The notes beneath the pieces are model-generated. The model ran no database searches. It worked only from the letters and a program-made list of their open reading frames with translations, and was not told where the DNA came from. Position numbers and translations under genes: made by a program. DNA of 64,000 nt from NCBI RefSeq assembly GCF_014138605.1, contig NZ_JACJHX010000008.1, positions 87,249 to 151,248 on the forward strand, in the 5' to 3' direction. Positions 35,056 to 43,914 of the stretch are shown here, in pieces. Position 1 is the first letter of the stretch. Each line of letters begins with the position of its first letter. This DNA comes from Peribacillus huizhouensis. GTDB lineage: Bacteria; Bacillota; Bacilli; Bacillales; DSM-1321.

Positions 35056-35297
35056 TATTGACCGACCCCTTTCGTTCTTTCCGTTAGCATCGCAATATCT
35101 TCGAGCACAAACGCCATCTGCCATTCAAGTTTTCGGAGGCGTTCATCCGTATCGGCTTCGATGTATTTCGAGATGCCCGGCTTCGAGATAAGTACGTACG
35201 TTTCGCCGGATTCTACGTCGGTGCCCGTAACAGAAAGCCCTCCGTCGTGGCGGTCCTCAACCGAAATTTTCAACGTTAAGCCGTCGAGATCAGTCAT
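35055..35297 (-). CDS. Hypothetical protein
   Basis: 80 residues; N-terminal beta part (LTLKISVEDRHDGGLSVTG) and a helical C-terminus. Overlaps the neighbours by 1-4 bases, so it is translated as part of the operon. Not recognised. Confidence 0.65.
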   Translation of the reverse strand: MTDLDGLTLKISVEDRHDGGLSVTGTDVESGETYVLISKPGISKYIEADTDERLRKLEWQMAFVLEDIAMLTERTKGVGQ

Positions 35298-35857
35298 TGC
35301 CCCACGCCACCTTCCGCTAACAATTCCGAGATGTCGCGCAGTATCTCTTCCGCAGACTTGCTCGGCTTGTCGGCTGGCTTACCGACGATTGCGTCAATAA
35401 ACTTATACTCTAGCTCTGCGATATCCTTCGAGTTACTCTCCGTTTGCTCAGCGAAAGTCTGCACGTTATTCTGCGTCATTCGCAACTGTTCCTCCGCCGA
35501 ATTCTTGGCGCGAACCAACTCGCCGACTATTCGTTCTAGTTCCGATGTGCGACGCGCAAGGTTCGCCAGCATGTCGAGGACGGCCGGTGAGCACTGCGTG
35601 GCGTCGACGGATGGGCCTTCCGCAAGGACCTCTTCGTGCCTATTTTCCGGTGTGCATTTCGCTAATAGATCGGGCAGCGTGTAGGAATGCGGAGCTTCTT
35701 CGTCTGAGACCGGAATGAGTACGCGATACTTGGTGACATCTGTATCGATAAACCGCTCAACAATACCGCCATCAAAGATTAAATCAGCATCAATACTACC
35801 GTCGTCAAAATCGTCGTTAACTGTACATGTGCCGATAGTGCCGACTTTTGAGGAATC
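35294..35857 (-). pseudogene. Downstream part of a gene cut by an in-frame TAG
   Basis: The frame stays open for 187 codons directly after the TAG at 35860-35858 and continues the fold: DSSKVGTIGTCTVNDDFDDG, then VTKYRVLIPVSDEE, then a coiled-coil end (LARRTSELERIVGELVRAKN). The only ATG (35572) has no ribosome site and lies in the middle. It reads as the C-terminal two-thirds of the protein begun at 36157. Confidence 0.65.
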
Positions 35858-36157
35858 CTACGTTTCAACAATAATCACCTTCTCGCCAATTTCGGCTTTT
35901 CGATCGACTAGGCGATAACGTGTGCCGATGATTTGGACGATTTCGGTCGACTCGAGCGTGCGGTAACAACCGTGCCTTAGACCATAGTAAGCATCGCCCA
36001 ATGTGACTCCGATCTCACTTTGACGAAGGACTTTTCGAACATCATTCTTGTCTATTACGTAATCCCCAACCTTAGCCTTCCGGTCAACCTCGACATATTC
36101 CCGTAAAACCCCGCCAATCGATTCGTCTGTGATCAAGTGCGTTTTAACTTCGCTCAC
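35858..36157 (-). CDS. Repeat SH3/KOW-like protein, truncated by TAG
   Basis: 99 residues. Two units of a VDRKAKVGDYVI / VDRKAEIGEKVIIVE type repeat, which recurs in other proteins of this phage (47590, 58401 and perhaps 60088). Ends EKVIIVET at TAG, after which the same frame continues. A single-base change of TAG would restore a 287-codon gene. Confidence 0.7.
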   Translation of the reverse strand: MSEVKTHLITDESIGGVLREYVEVDRKAKVGDYVIDKNDVRKVLRQSEIGVTLGDAYYGLRHGCYRTLESTEIVQIIGTRYRLVDRKAEIGEKVIIVET

Positions 36158-36375
36158 TATTCCGCCTCCTTAATGATTTTTACTTCGCCCGCTTTAACGA
36201 TGCGCAAGTCGTAAATCTGCGCCCTGTGTGAACGCTTAGATTGAATAAAGCCTCTCCGCGCGCTATCAAACGTATCATATCCGCTAATTGCGCCGTTTCT
36301 TCCTTTGCGGACATACTCTACGAAGCTACCGTCTTCCTTATTGAAATAAGCTAAAACGTATAAATCACCCATCAT
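36157..36375 (-). CDS. Hypothetical protein
   Basis: 72 residues from ATG 36375, which overlaps the thyX stop (ATGA) and has GGGGGCG upstream. Starts MMGDLYVLAYFNKEDGSFVE. Not recognised. Confidence 0.7.
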   Translation of the reverse strand: MMGDLYVLAYFNKEDGSFVEYVRKGRNGAISGYDTFDSARRGFIQSKRSHRAQIYDLRIVKAGEVKIIKEAE

Positions 36376-37124
36376 TTCGCCCCCATTTCGAAAAATTGTT
36401 TCGTCCAAGGCTCAACGCTGATTACCGCTGACTTCAATTCCTCCGCCAGATGAGCGATTTCACCCTGAGCTCCGTTACCCGGACGCCTTTTCGCGTAGAA
36501 GTCGAGCAGGGCGCGAAGGTTTGCGGTCATGACGAGATTCGTGGCGGCTGCGTTCGGTAGGACTGCTCGGGCATCTTCGGAATTTATACCGTTCGCTCTC
36601 AACGCATCATAATCAGCTTGGTCTGCCTTCATTGCTGCATGAAATACCGCTTCAGCACCGATTTTCCCTTTGATACTTTCCGGCACAACATAATCGAATC
36701 CGCAACTCCGATCACCCGACCCGAATCGCACATACCGCTGACTCTGCACGCTGAAAGAGAATCCGACCCGATGACGTGTAAGTTGCGCTAACAATGCGCG
36801 AGAAACGCCTTCAATCGCAAAGGTGAACGAAATATGCTCCAAAGTAGACGTATGTTTAGAGGAGACTATTTGCCGGAACAATCGGTCGGCTTCCGTGCCT
36901 CCTGCGCCGTCGGACGCCTTGTTGCCGAAATACTTAGCGCCTTCTTTGGCGACGATTTCCGAAGGCTTGCCCGGCGAGTAGCACGTTCGAATTGCGGAAA
37001 GAGCGACTGCTTGACCGTTAGTGAACGGCATGGCGAAATCTTGCTCCGCCTTTAATTTTTCGATAAATTGTCCGGATAGTTTCGTATGCGCAAGTAACGA
37101 TACGTTCATTTTAGTTTCCGCCAT
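36372..37124 (-). CDS. thyX: Flavin-dependent thymidylate synthase ThyX
   Basis: 250 residues. The ThyX motif RHRVGFSFSVQSQRYV is present and complete; TSTLEHISFTFAIEGVSRAL precedes it. Converts dUMP to dTMP with FAD and methylene-tetrahydrofolate, supplying the phage nucleotide pool. It forms a dNTP module with the pyrophosphatase-like gene next to it and the ribonucleotide reductase. Confidence 0.95.
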   Translation of the reverse strand: MAETKMNVSLLAHTKLSGQFIEKLKAEQDFAMPFTNGQAVALSAIRTCYSPGKPSEIVAKEGAKYFGNKASDGAGGTEADRLFRQIVSSKHTSTLEHISFTFAIEGVSRALLAQLTRHRVGFSFSVQSQRYVRFGSGDRSCGFDYVVPESIKGKIGAEAVFHAAMKADQADYDALRANGINSEDARAVLPNAAATNLVMTANLRALLDFYAKRRPGNGAQGEIAHLAEELKSAVISVEPWTKQFFEMGAK

Positions 37125-37520
37125 TTACTCGACCTCCTTTAATTGACGATCAATCTCCGCCTGCAATAACGGCTCTGGACGAACGAATGTCGGCGGCTTC
37201 ATTATCTTATTAGTTTCTGGATCATACTTAACGGTACCATCCGGCCACACTTTCGACATGTTAGCGTTTTGAACGATATCGAACAACGGCTCCGGATTTA
37301 CCCCGATTTCTACCAGCGTTCCAATTGCGAAATATATTAAATCAATCATAGCGTCCGCCTGGTCCACGACCGTTGTTGCTTCGCTAAATTCGTCTAACTC
37401 TTCGAGCATGTATCCGTAACGCTCACCTTTTCTAACTTCGCCCATTACCGTTGGGCTTTTCGCCACTGGATGCCCAAACTTTTCGTGAAATTCCGCTACT
37501 TGTTCGTATTGTTTTTTCAT
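37125..37520 (-). CDS. MazG-like nucleoside triphosphate pyrophosphohydrolase
   Basis: 131 residues. All-alpha NTP-PPase pattern: VAEFHEKFGHPV, then a metal-binding E-x-x-E-x-x-E region (LEELDEFSEATT) and DQADAMIDLIYFAIGT. Likely cleans or tunes dNTPs. It abuts thyX. Confidence 0.82.
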   Translation of the reverse strand: MKKQYEQVAEFHEKFGHPVAKSPTVMGEVRKGERYGYMLEELDEFSEATTVVDQADAMIDLIYFAIGTLVEIGVNPEPLFDIVQNANMSKVWPDGTVKYDPETNKIMKPPTFVRPEPLLQAEIDRQLKEVE

Positions 37521-37813
37521 ATATTCGTCCTCCTTTTATGTTCGCTCAATATTCTATATCCTATCGTCTGTATTTCCGGATAGTAGTACGGTAAATCATA
37601 CCCACTCGCCCCGTCGAAGCCCTCGAAACCCTTCGCGTATACTGCTTCGTCTGATTCCGCCGGATGCTTCGTTTGTAGCTCCGCCAGCTCCTTTGACCAT
37701 TCGTCGAATTCGGAGTCAGAAACGATACTTTCGTTCATCTGGTAGTACAAAAATGAGTGGGAGAGAATTTGGCGACGGCGCCGCGCGATTAGTTCCGTGA
37801 TGGCTTCGTTCAT
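37517..37813 (-). CDS. LigA-related protein (NAD+-ligase Ia-like domain)
   Basis: 98 residues. YYQMNESIVSDSEFDEWSKE then LAELQTKHPAES corresponds to the Ia subdomain of NAD-dependent DNA ligase, which captures NAD/NMN, but the nucleotidyl-transfer domain is absent. Such stand-alone proteins are common in Bacillus phages; the function is unknown. Four-base overlaps at both sides. Confidence 0.75.
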   Translation of the reverse strand: MNEAITELIARRRRQILSHSFLYYQMNESIVSDSEFDEWSKELAELQTKHPAESDEAVYAKGFEGFDGASGYDLPYYYPEIQTIGYRILSEHKRRTNI

Positions 37814-38385
37814 TGAAATATGACCTGCGATACCCCGTTAATTTTGACGATAATCTGCTCGACCGCCTGCTCCATTTGGCGTTCGGCTTTCGCCTGTACG
37901 TCGCGATCCTGCGCAATATCCTTCCGCACCGCCTTTTCTGCCTTCGTATACAGCGCTTTTAACTCGTCGTCGGGCAACTCTTTGCGTAATAGCGACTTCT
38001 GCTCCGTGAGCGTCATTTCGTCATACGGAAGGTCCAGCGACACCACTTTCGGCTGAGGCATCCGGACGGTTATCGTGTTGCCCTCCACGCTGACGACGAT
38101 GTCCTGCGTATCCACGCCGAGAACGAAGCTCCCATTAACTGTCATTTTGTAAACGCGATGCCCCCAGAAGTTTTCGTCCTGCTGCGAGATGGTTTTCGTA
38201 ACCTTTCCGGTGGGCGCTACGATGCGAGCCTCCGATCTGAGAGCGCTGATGACGGTTGCTTCGTGCAGGATGATTGGCGCCGGAGTTGGGGCAGGTGCTG
38301 CGGTTTCGCTTCCGCCGATGGCGTTTGATGCGTATAGTACGATGCCCGACGTTAGTATGACGATTGCTGCCGTTTTCTTAAACAT
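37810..38385 (-). CDS. DUF4230-like membrane-anchored protein
   Basis: 191 residues from ATG 38385 with AAGGAGGCGAAAGGCG upstream. Residues 3-22 are a signal anchor (KKTAAIVILTSGIVLYASNA), then a Pro/Ala linker and a DUF4230-type domain with IVVSVEGNTITVRMPQPKVV. Outside-facing, role unknown. Confidence 0.75.
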   Translation of the reverse strand: MFKKTAAIVILTSGIVLYASNAIGGSETAAPAPTPAPIILHEATVISALRSEARIVAPTGKVTKTISQQDENFWGHRVYKMTVNGSFVLGVDTQDIVVSVEGNTITVRMPQPKVVSLDLPYDEMTLTEQKSLLRKELPDDELKALYTKAEKAVRKDIAQDRDVQAKAERQMEQAVEQIIVKINGVSQVIFQ

Positions 38386-38399
38386 CGCCTTTCGCCTCC

Positions 38400-39050
38400 T
38401 TACCATTCTAATTCGTCTGCATGTTGCGCAAGTTTACCGCGAAAGTTAATTGATAATCGCAATACATTCGCGTAAGGCTCGTCGCGGAAATGTTCGATGT
38501 ATGGCGCGAATCCGGACTTCTTCGGGTCTTTGAGGTCGATCTGCTTATCGTGACCTATCATTATTACCGTTGTTGAATCGTGCACACGCGTCAGAAGTTT
38601 TTTAAGCTCGCCCTTTGTCATATTTTGCGATTCGTCAATTATCAGCGTTGACTCCTTGATATTCGTACCGCGGACGAACGTGTGCGATTTTGCCGTGATC
38701 CATGCGCCTTCGTTAATTATGTCCGGATTCTTTTCGGACTTAATCGCAAAGCGCGGATCCTCACGGATTTCTACCAGCGCGTCAAGCAACGGCTGAATGT
38801 ACTTCGACTCCTTTTCTTCGACGGATCCTGGCGTATAACCCATCGCTCCCTCTTCGACCGGCGAAAACGTGTAGATTAACGGTTTGCCGATTAACTTGGC
38901 GCAAGCAACAGCCAGCGTCGTCTTGCCGGTACCTGATTTAGCGTTAACAATCGTAAGCTGATTATCGAAAATACTATCGACATATGCGCGTTGCTCGTCC
39001 GTGAGTTTCGATTCAAATCCGAAAAGCATGTTATTCGTCGGTAAAGGCAT
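38400..39050 (-). CDS. phoH: PhoH-family ATPase
   Basis: 216 residues. P-loop NAKSGTGKTTLA, Walker B STLIIDESQNM, and the helicase-like TTVIMIGHDKQID. PhoH-like proteins are common in phages and linked to RNA or phosphate metabolism. Two phage-type promoter motifs lie upstream, marking the start of a transcription unit. Confidence 0.92.
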   Translation of the reverse strand: MPLPTNNMLFGFESKLTDEQRAYVDSIFDNQLTIVNAKSGTGKTTLAVACAKLIGKPLIYTFSPVEEGAMGYTPGSVEEKESKYIQPLLDALVEIREDPRFAIKSEKNPDIINEGAWITAKSHTFVRGTNIKESTLIIDESQNMTKGELKKLLTRVHDSTTVIMIGHDKQIDLKDPKKSGFAPYIEHFRDEPYANVLRLSINFRGKLAQHADELEW

Positions 39051-39100
39051 CCGTAATTCCTCCTTTTGGGCGCCGACCTATTCGGTAGAATGATGACGCC

Positions 39101-39138
39101 CTTACGTATTATGCCGCGCAAGAATCGGGTTTCGCGCA
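39101..39138 (-). promoter_or_regulatory. Phage-specific promoter motif, site 2 (before phoH)
   Basis: Minus strand: TGCGCG, 15 bases, GCGGCATA, then ATACGTAAG. The boxes are at 39133-39138 and 39110-39117; a transcript would start about 50 bases before the phoH ATG. Confidence 0.75.
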
Positions 39139-39141
39139 GCT

Positions 39142-39180
39142 GCTTACTATATATGTCGCGGGAGCAAGCCGTTCCGCGCA
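39142..39180 (-). promoter_or_regulatory. Phage-specific promoter motif, site 3 (tandem, before phoH)
   Basis: Minus strand: TGCGCG, 15 bases, GCGACATA, then TATAGTAAG. Boxes at 39175-39180 and 39152-39159, just after the ribonucleotide reductase small-subunit stop. Confidence 0.75.
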
Positions 39181-39185
39181 GATTC

Positions 39186-40217
39186 TTATAAATCGTCCAT
39201 TCCGTTACTTGCACTTACCTTCGAATATGTGCGTGGCCTTTGCTCGAACTGATCCGTCTTCGTTCCGTTAAAATTATCTACGTAAGCGCGAATCCATGGC
39301 ATTGGGTTCTCCGATAATCCTTCGTATAGGTCGCTAAGACCTAATAAGCGCAGCACCTTATTCGCACGGTATCGAATGTAGTCCGCTAATTCCACAAGGT
39401 CAATTCCGTCAACGCCCGACAAAACTTCCTTACTCCACACGATCTCATTATCGACTGCCTCACGAAACGTATCGTAAACGTACTGCGTGAACTCTGACGT
39501 ATTTAATTCCGGATGTTGCCCGATGTGACCTCGGAACAATTCAGCTATGAAGCGTCCGTGCTGCATTTCGTCGCGATTAATGTACGAAATCATCGTAGAC
39601 GTGCCGACCATTTTCGACTGTCTGGCGAGATTGTAAAAGAACGCAAACGCTGAGTAAAAGTACAGACCTTCGAGTATTGACGAATGTACGAGCACCTTTG
39701 CGATATTTTCGTGCGATGGGTTCACTACAAATTCGTTATAGATATCAGTTAGACTTTCGTTTCGTTTTCGCAAAATAGGGTCGACACGTCCTCGCTCAAA
39801 CACCGCCTTCTGCTTCGCAAGGTCCATAATTGACGATAGGGTGTATGTGTAGCTGGTATTGTGTTCCGCCTCTTGTTGAGCGATATACGCAAGGATAGCT
39901 GCGGCAGCCGGATCAGTAGCGTATAGAGCCAGGATTAGCGCAAGCCTAGTTTGAGGTCCGTCCATACTCGCTAAAGCCCCCATCATCCTTTCGTAAGCAT
40001 CCCGGGTTTTTTCCGCCAGTTCTGGATACTGCTTCCGGTCAGAAACCATGCTCACATCGTCCGCCTTCCAGAAACTTTCACGCAAGTTATTGTAAGACTC
40101 CGCCCAATGCGGAAACTGAATGTCGTTCCAAAGTAGAAATCCACTAGCCTCGCCACCAAACAGCGCTGTCGCCTTATTCGGATTCATCGGTTCCAATATT
40201 TTAATCTTCTGCAACAA
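39186..40217 (-). CDS. nrdB: Ribonucleotide reductase small subunit (radical-forming)
   Basis: 343 residues. Metal ligands and radical site follow the R2 pattern: early Asp in LASMDGPQ, QQEAEHNTSY (Glu, His, and Tyr in the Y122 position), SSILEGLYF and NRDEMQHGRF. The C-terminus ends SNGMDDL, the short acidic tail used to dock to the large subunit. Overlaps the flavodoxin gene by 17 bp. Confidence 0.93.
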   Translation of the reverse strand: MLQKIKILEPMNPNKATALFGGEASGFLLWNDIQFPHWAESYNNLRESFWKADDVSMVSDRKQYPELAEKTRDAYERMMGALASMDGPQTRLALILALYATDPAAAAILAYIAQQEAEHNTSYTYTLSSIMDLAKQKAVFERGRVDPILRKRNESLTDIYNEFVVNPSHENIAKVLVHSSILEGLYFYSAFAFFYNLARQSKMVGTSTMISYINRDEMQHGRFIAELFRGHIGQHPELNTSEFTQYVYDTFREAVDNEIVWSKEVLSGVDGIDLVELADYIRYRANKVLRLLGLSDLYEGLSENPMPWIRAYVDNFNGTKTDQFEQRPRTYSKVSASNGMDDL

Positions 40218-40635
40218 TTCGCAAAACTCCCTTCGTCCATTCCGTTATCTTCAATTCCTGCGAGTCTCGCGGACTCTGCTCGATCTTTAACACGTCACCA
40301 TCTGCTGAAAATAGTTCATGTACCTGGTCGGCCGCCCCGCAATAGTACGGAAACTGTGTATCGCCAGTCCCGAATACGAATACTTTTTTCGCTCGGGCTT
40401 CGGTACTATCGATAAAATCTCCGAAAATGTCGGGTATAGCTCCGTTATTCCACGTAAATGTCCCTAGAATCACAACGTCATAACTCGTTAATTGTTGCGG
40501 AACGGCAGCGCCAATGCGCCACAATTCCGCCGAATGACCTTGATTCCTCAATTCTTCCGCAACTAATTCCGCCACTTCCTGTGTATTTCCGCTGAAACTT
40601 GCGTAAATGATTGCAACGTTTAGCTTGAGCACCAC
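40201..40635 (-). CDS. Flavodoxin-like electron carrier of the ribonucleotide reductase operon
   Basis: 144 residues from a GTG near 40635, with GGAGGAG upstream; the exact GTG is uncertain. FMN loop YASFSGNTQEVAEL, then LGTFTWNNGAIPD and FGTGDTQFPYYCGA, matching short-chain flavodoxins (YkuN/YkuP type). NrdI would be shorter and different here. Likely donates electrons to, or activates, the reductase. Confidence 0.85.
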   Translation of the reverse strand: MVLKLNVAIIYASFSGNTQEVAELVAEELRNQGHSAELWRIGAAVPQQLTSYDVVILGTFTWNNGAIPDIFGDFIDSTEARAKKVFVFGTGDTQFPYYCGAADQVHELFSADGDVLKIEQSPRDSQELKITEWTKGVLRIVAED

Positions 40636-42902
40636 TCGCACTCCTCCACACTGATCGCCGTTGAGCGAACGTAGTAAGTTGTTTTAAAGCCGGACTCCCA
40701 CGCGTCTAAGTGCAAAGCGAGCAGGTCTTTTGCAAGAATCGTCTTGTGTACGTATAAATTAAACGAAACTCCTTGGTCAATGTGTCGTTGACGTGCCGCG
40801 TTCTGCTTGATAGACCAGTGTTGATCGAGAACATAGCGATTCCTTTTATAGAATTCATAATTTTCCGGGGAGATGTCAGGTGCAGTGACCGGCGCACTGA
40901 AATCGCTATTTTCTTCGTTATATTCGATGTCATATAACGGATCGATTCCGTTTGTACTTCCGCCAATTAGAGCAGTCTTTGCGTTAGGTGCAACTGCCTG
41001 TAAGTAGCCGTTGCGGATTCCGAACTCAGCGATTTGGGATGCTAGTCCGAACCATCTTCCGTTGTAATCCGTTAAATATCCTCGACTCTCGAAATATTCT
41101 CCCGTCTGCCATTCTGAACCGACGAACACCGGATAAGCGCCTTTTTCTTTCGATAAGTCTGCGCTGGCTTGAATCGTTAGGAACGCAATATCTTCGTAGA
41201 GTTCGTCCGCTAACCTAACCGCTGCGTCAGATTCCCAGTAGATACCTTTTTGCGCGAGTAGATGGTGCCAACCGAACGTGCCGAGTCCGACGGCCCGATA
41301 TTTTTGATTCGTCATTTCCGCCTGCATTACCCCAATATCGTTTAAATCGATAACGTTGTCTAACATGCGGACTTGAATCGGAATCAGTCGCTCGAGTACC
41401 TTGTCGCCGACCGCCCTTGGCAAATTGATTGACGAAAGGTTACAAACTACGAAGTCTCCTGGAATTTTCGTAATAATAATCTTTCCGCCTTCGACTTTTA
41501 TTTCTTCGATCTTTGTTGCGGACATGTTCTGGTCGATTTCCGTACAGAGATTAGAACAGTAAATCATTCCGGCGTGCTTATTCGGATTCTTGCGGTTTAC
41601 TTCGTCACGATAGAACATGTACGGAACGCCTTCCTCGAGCTGCACTGTCATAATACGTTTCATAATTTCGATAGCAGGAATGCGAACCTTTGGAAGCTCA
41701 TTAGACTGGACGCAAAGTTCGTAATGCTCGCGGAAAGAACCTTCGCCTTTCTTTTCGTCATAGAAGTCTTCGAGAGAGAAGCCCATTATCGTGCGGACTT
41801 CGTGTGGATCGAATAAATACCAGTCACCGCGCTTCTTGACTTGCTCCATGAATAAGTCCGGCAAACAGACGCCTGTGAAGATGTCATGCGCACGCAGTCT
41901 TTCGTCGCCATTCGTTAATTTCGAATCTAGGAACGCGAGAATATCTTTATGCCAAGCGTCTTGATAGATGGCGATTGCCCCTTTTCGCTGACCAAGTTGA
42001 TCTACGCCTACCGCCGTCTGGTTATAGATTTTCATCCACGGAATTGTTCCGCCGCTGGCGCCTTTATTTCCGCGAATATCGGAACCTTCAGCACGAACCT
42101 TTCCGATATATAATCCGACGCCTCCGCCTCCTTTTGAAACGTTAGCGATATCGGTATTCGTATCGAAGATTCCTTGCAAACTGTCGTCAATCGTATCGAT
42201 AAAGCAGCTCGAAAGTTGACCGTAAGATTTTCCGGCATTTGATAAAGTTGGAGTGGCGACCGTCATATACAAATTGGACTGCGCCCAGTATGATTCCTTT
42301 ACAAGGTCGAGGCGATTATCCTTCGGCTCCTTTGCCATTACGTGCATCGCGATAATAAGGAGTCGCTCCTGAGGCAACTCGTAAATAGCTTTGTTATGTT
42401 TCGCCAAGTATCGCGTGCTCAATAGCTTCAACCCGACGTAAGTAAACAACTTGTCACGTTCCGGCGCTATGATTTCGCCTAGCTCGCGGATCTCGTCCTT
42501 AGTGTAGCTTTCGAGAATCAGCGAAGAGTAAACGCCTTTATTCGTCAATGTCGTCAGTAGCGAATAGAAATCGCCATACTTTTTGCTCGCGTCGTACACG
42601 CGATTCTTCGCCGCCTGTTTGTACAATTGGCGCAGGTGAACGTATGCTGCAACGTAAGTCCAGTCCGGCCGCCCCATGTCGATATTTTCTAGAGCCGTCA
42701 TAATTAGTAGATTCGTAATTTGCTCCGCCTTGTATTCGGCGCCTTGCGTGATCGTGCGGATTACTTTGTCCGTATATTGCTTCGTATTTAGATGCGGATA
42801 AGCGTGCGTCGCCGAATGGATAAACGCAACTAGGCGTGGCTCATCGAAAGGCAAGCGTCTCTTACCGTCATTCTTCGTAATTACTGTCGTTATTTTCGTC
42901 AT
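40620..42902 (-). CDS. nrdA: Ribonucleotide reductase large subunit with ATP-cone
   Basis: 760 residues. N-terminal ATP-cone (about 1-95) with TVITKNDGKRRLPFDEPRLV gives dATP feedback control. Catalytic barrel landmarks: LSSCFIDTIDDSLQGI, CSNLCTEI, VCNLSSINLPR and APNAKTALIGGSTNGIDP. C-terminal redox pair in EECEWCSS. Makes dNTPs from ribonucleotides. Co-transcribed with the flavodoxin and small subunit. Confidence 0.95.
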   Translation of the reverse strand: MTKITTVITKNDGKRRLPFDEPRLVAFIHSATHAYPHLNTKQYTDKVIRTITQGAEYKAEQITNLLIMTALENIDMGRPDWTYVAAYVHLRQLYKQAAKNRVYDASKKYGDFYSLLTTLTNKGVYSSLILESYTKDEIRELGEIIAPERDKLFTYVGLKLLSTRYLAKHNKAIYELPQERLLIIAMHVMAKEPKDNRLDLVKESYWAQSNLYMTVATPTLSNAGKSYGQLSSCFIDTIDDSLQGIFDTNTDIANVSKGGGGVGLYIGKVRAEGSDIRGNKGASGGTIPWMKIYNQTAVGVDQLGQRKGAIAIYQDAWHKDILAFLDSKLTNGDERLRAHDIFTGVCLPDLFMEQVKKRGDWYLFDPHEVRTIMGFSLEDFYDEKKGEGSFREHYELCVQSNELPKVRIPAIEIMKRIMTVQLEEGVPYMFYRDEVNRKNPNKHAGMIYCSNLCTEIDQNMSATKIEEIKVEGGKIIITKIPGDFVVCNLSSINLPRAVGDKVLERLIPIQVRMLDNVIDLNDIGVMQAEMTNQKYRAVGLGTFGWHHLLAQKGIYWESDAAVRLADELYEDIAFLTIQASADLSKEKGAYPVFVGSEWQTGEYFESRGYLTDYNGRWFGLASQIAEFGIRNGYLQAVAPNAKTALIGGSTNGIDPLYDIEYNEENSDFSAPVTAPDISPENYEFYKRNRYVLDQHWSIKQNAARQRHIDQGVSFNLYVHKTILAKDLLALHLDAWESGFKTTYYVRSTAISVEECEWCSS

Positions 42903-43059
42903 GTAATCGCTCCTCTAACGTTATAATATCGTCCATTATTTCGATTCGTTCCCTCATTAGCATGTTAAGCTCAGTGGTTTTCTTCCGCTGGTCCAGCTCG
43001 TTTTCGGCAAGGTCGCGCTGGCGTGCGGTTAGTAGCTGGCGGAATGTGTGGGCGTTCAT
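42868..43059 (-). CDS. Small coiled-coil hypothetical protein
   Basis: 63 residues, heptad-like and charged (LTARQRDLAENELDQRKKTT). GGAGGGAGGCGGA precedes the ATG. Overlaps the reductase start by 35 bp. Confidence 0.65.
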   Translation of the reverse strand: MNAHTFRQLLTARQRDLAENELDQRKKTTELNMLMRERIEIMDDIITLEERLHDENNDSNYEE

Positions 43060-43337
43060 TCCGCCTCCCTCCTCCGCAGTTTTTGAAATTCGCTATTTTT
43101 CATACGGACCGTTATTTCGCCATTGTCCACACTCTCTACGGACCCGCGTGCAACTCCGCCAAAAACGATAGTATAGTTAGGCTTTTTCTCCATTTTCTCG
43201 AGCACATCCGCTGGAAAGTCCGCCCTAACCGTTAATACTCTGTCAAAATCGAAGGGCTTATTCGAAGAGTAAAATGTCATGTCCGCAGGCTTAACCGTAG
43301 TCAACCACTCGCCATTTACGAATATATTCGCACTCAT
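43056..43337 (-). CDS. Hypothetical protein
   Basis: 93 residues, beta-rich start (SANIFVNGEWLTTVKPAD). Coupled by 4-base overlaps at both ends. Not recognised. Confidence 0.7.
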   Translation of the reverse strand: MSANIFVNGEWLTTVKPADMTFYSSNKPFDFDRVLTVRADFPADVLEKMEKKPNYTIVFGGVARGSVESVDNGEITVRMKNSEFQKLRRREAE

Positions 43338-43843
43338 TTCGTAATCACTCCTCCGTTAATCAGATACGCCAGGCCAATAGCCGCCGCGTCACTTTCGTCA
43401 TCCACCGCAAACTCTCCGATGTATCCCGTCCATTCGCGAACTGCCTGCGCCAACTCTTCCTTTTCCGCCTTGCCCTTGCCGAACACCGCTTTCTTAACGG
43501 CACTCTGCGAAATGGCTGGCGTGGTGAAGTTAAGGCCGAATTTGTTTAGCGCCCGATCGCACGCTCCCCATGCGGAGTAGACCGGATGGCCCGTTTTAGA
43601 TGTCTTGGCTACGAAATCCTCGCGAACAATTACATCGAATCCCTTGGAGTAGTGTTTCGCAATAAAGCTGACGCACCAAGCTTCGATAATCTCGGCGCGA
43701 AGTCCGTGGTGTTGGCTGGCGTTGGTAGTTACGTGCGAAAGGTCGATGATGCGCGGTTTGGCGGGTTTCCCTTTCGGCGTAGCCACTTCGAGTAGGGCTA
43801 TTCCGGGCCGACCCATCGACGTATCTATTGCGAGAACTCTCAT
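43334..43843 (-). CDS. RuvC-like Holliday junction resolvase
   Basis: 169 residues from ATG 43843, which overlaps the TAA of the 23-codon peptide before it. RNase H fold: VLAIDTSMGRPGIALLE, then VIVREDF with the second acidic residue, then SAVKKAVFGKGKAEKEEL and VDDESDAAAIGLAYL supplying the last acidic pair. Processes recombination or packaging intermediates. Confidence 0.87.
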   Translation of the reverse strand: MRVLAIDTSMGRPGIALLEVATPKGKPAKPRIIDLSHVTTNASQHHGLRAEIIEAWCVSFIAKHYSKGFDVIVREDFVAKTSKTGHPVYSAWGACDRALNKFGLNFTTPAISQSAVKKAVFGKGKAEKEELAQAVREWTGYIGEFAVDDESDAAAIGLAYLINGGVITK

Positions 43844-43914
43844 TAATCTGACACCACGCAGAGCACAAAACCCGCGAGTAAGATTACGGAAATAACAACG
43901 ATTATCGCATCCAT
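43843..43914 (-). CDS. Tiny membrane peptide (23 aa), translationally coupled
   Basis: ATG 43914 overlaps the nuclease stop (ATGA) and GGGAGGCGG lies upstream; 23 codons (MDAIIVVISVILLAGFVLCV, VSD) end at TAA, which overlaps the resolvase ATG (TAATG). Single hydrophobic helix. Confidence 0.65.
   Translation of the reverse strand: MDAIIVVISVILLAGFVLCVVSD

Noticed and set aside
40201..40635. NrdI
   Set aside because: Length and the WNNGAIPD and GTGDTQFPYYCGA segments match flavodoxins better.
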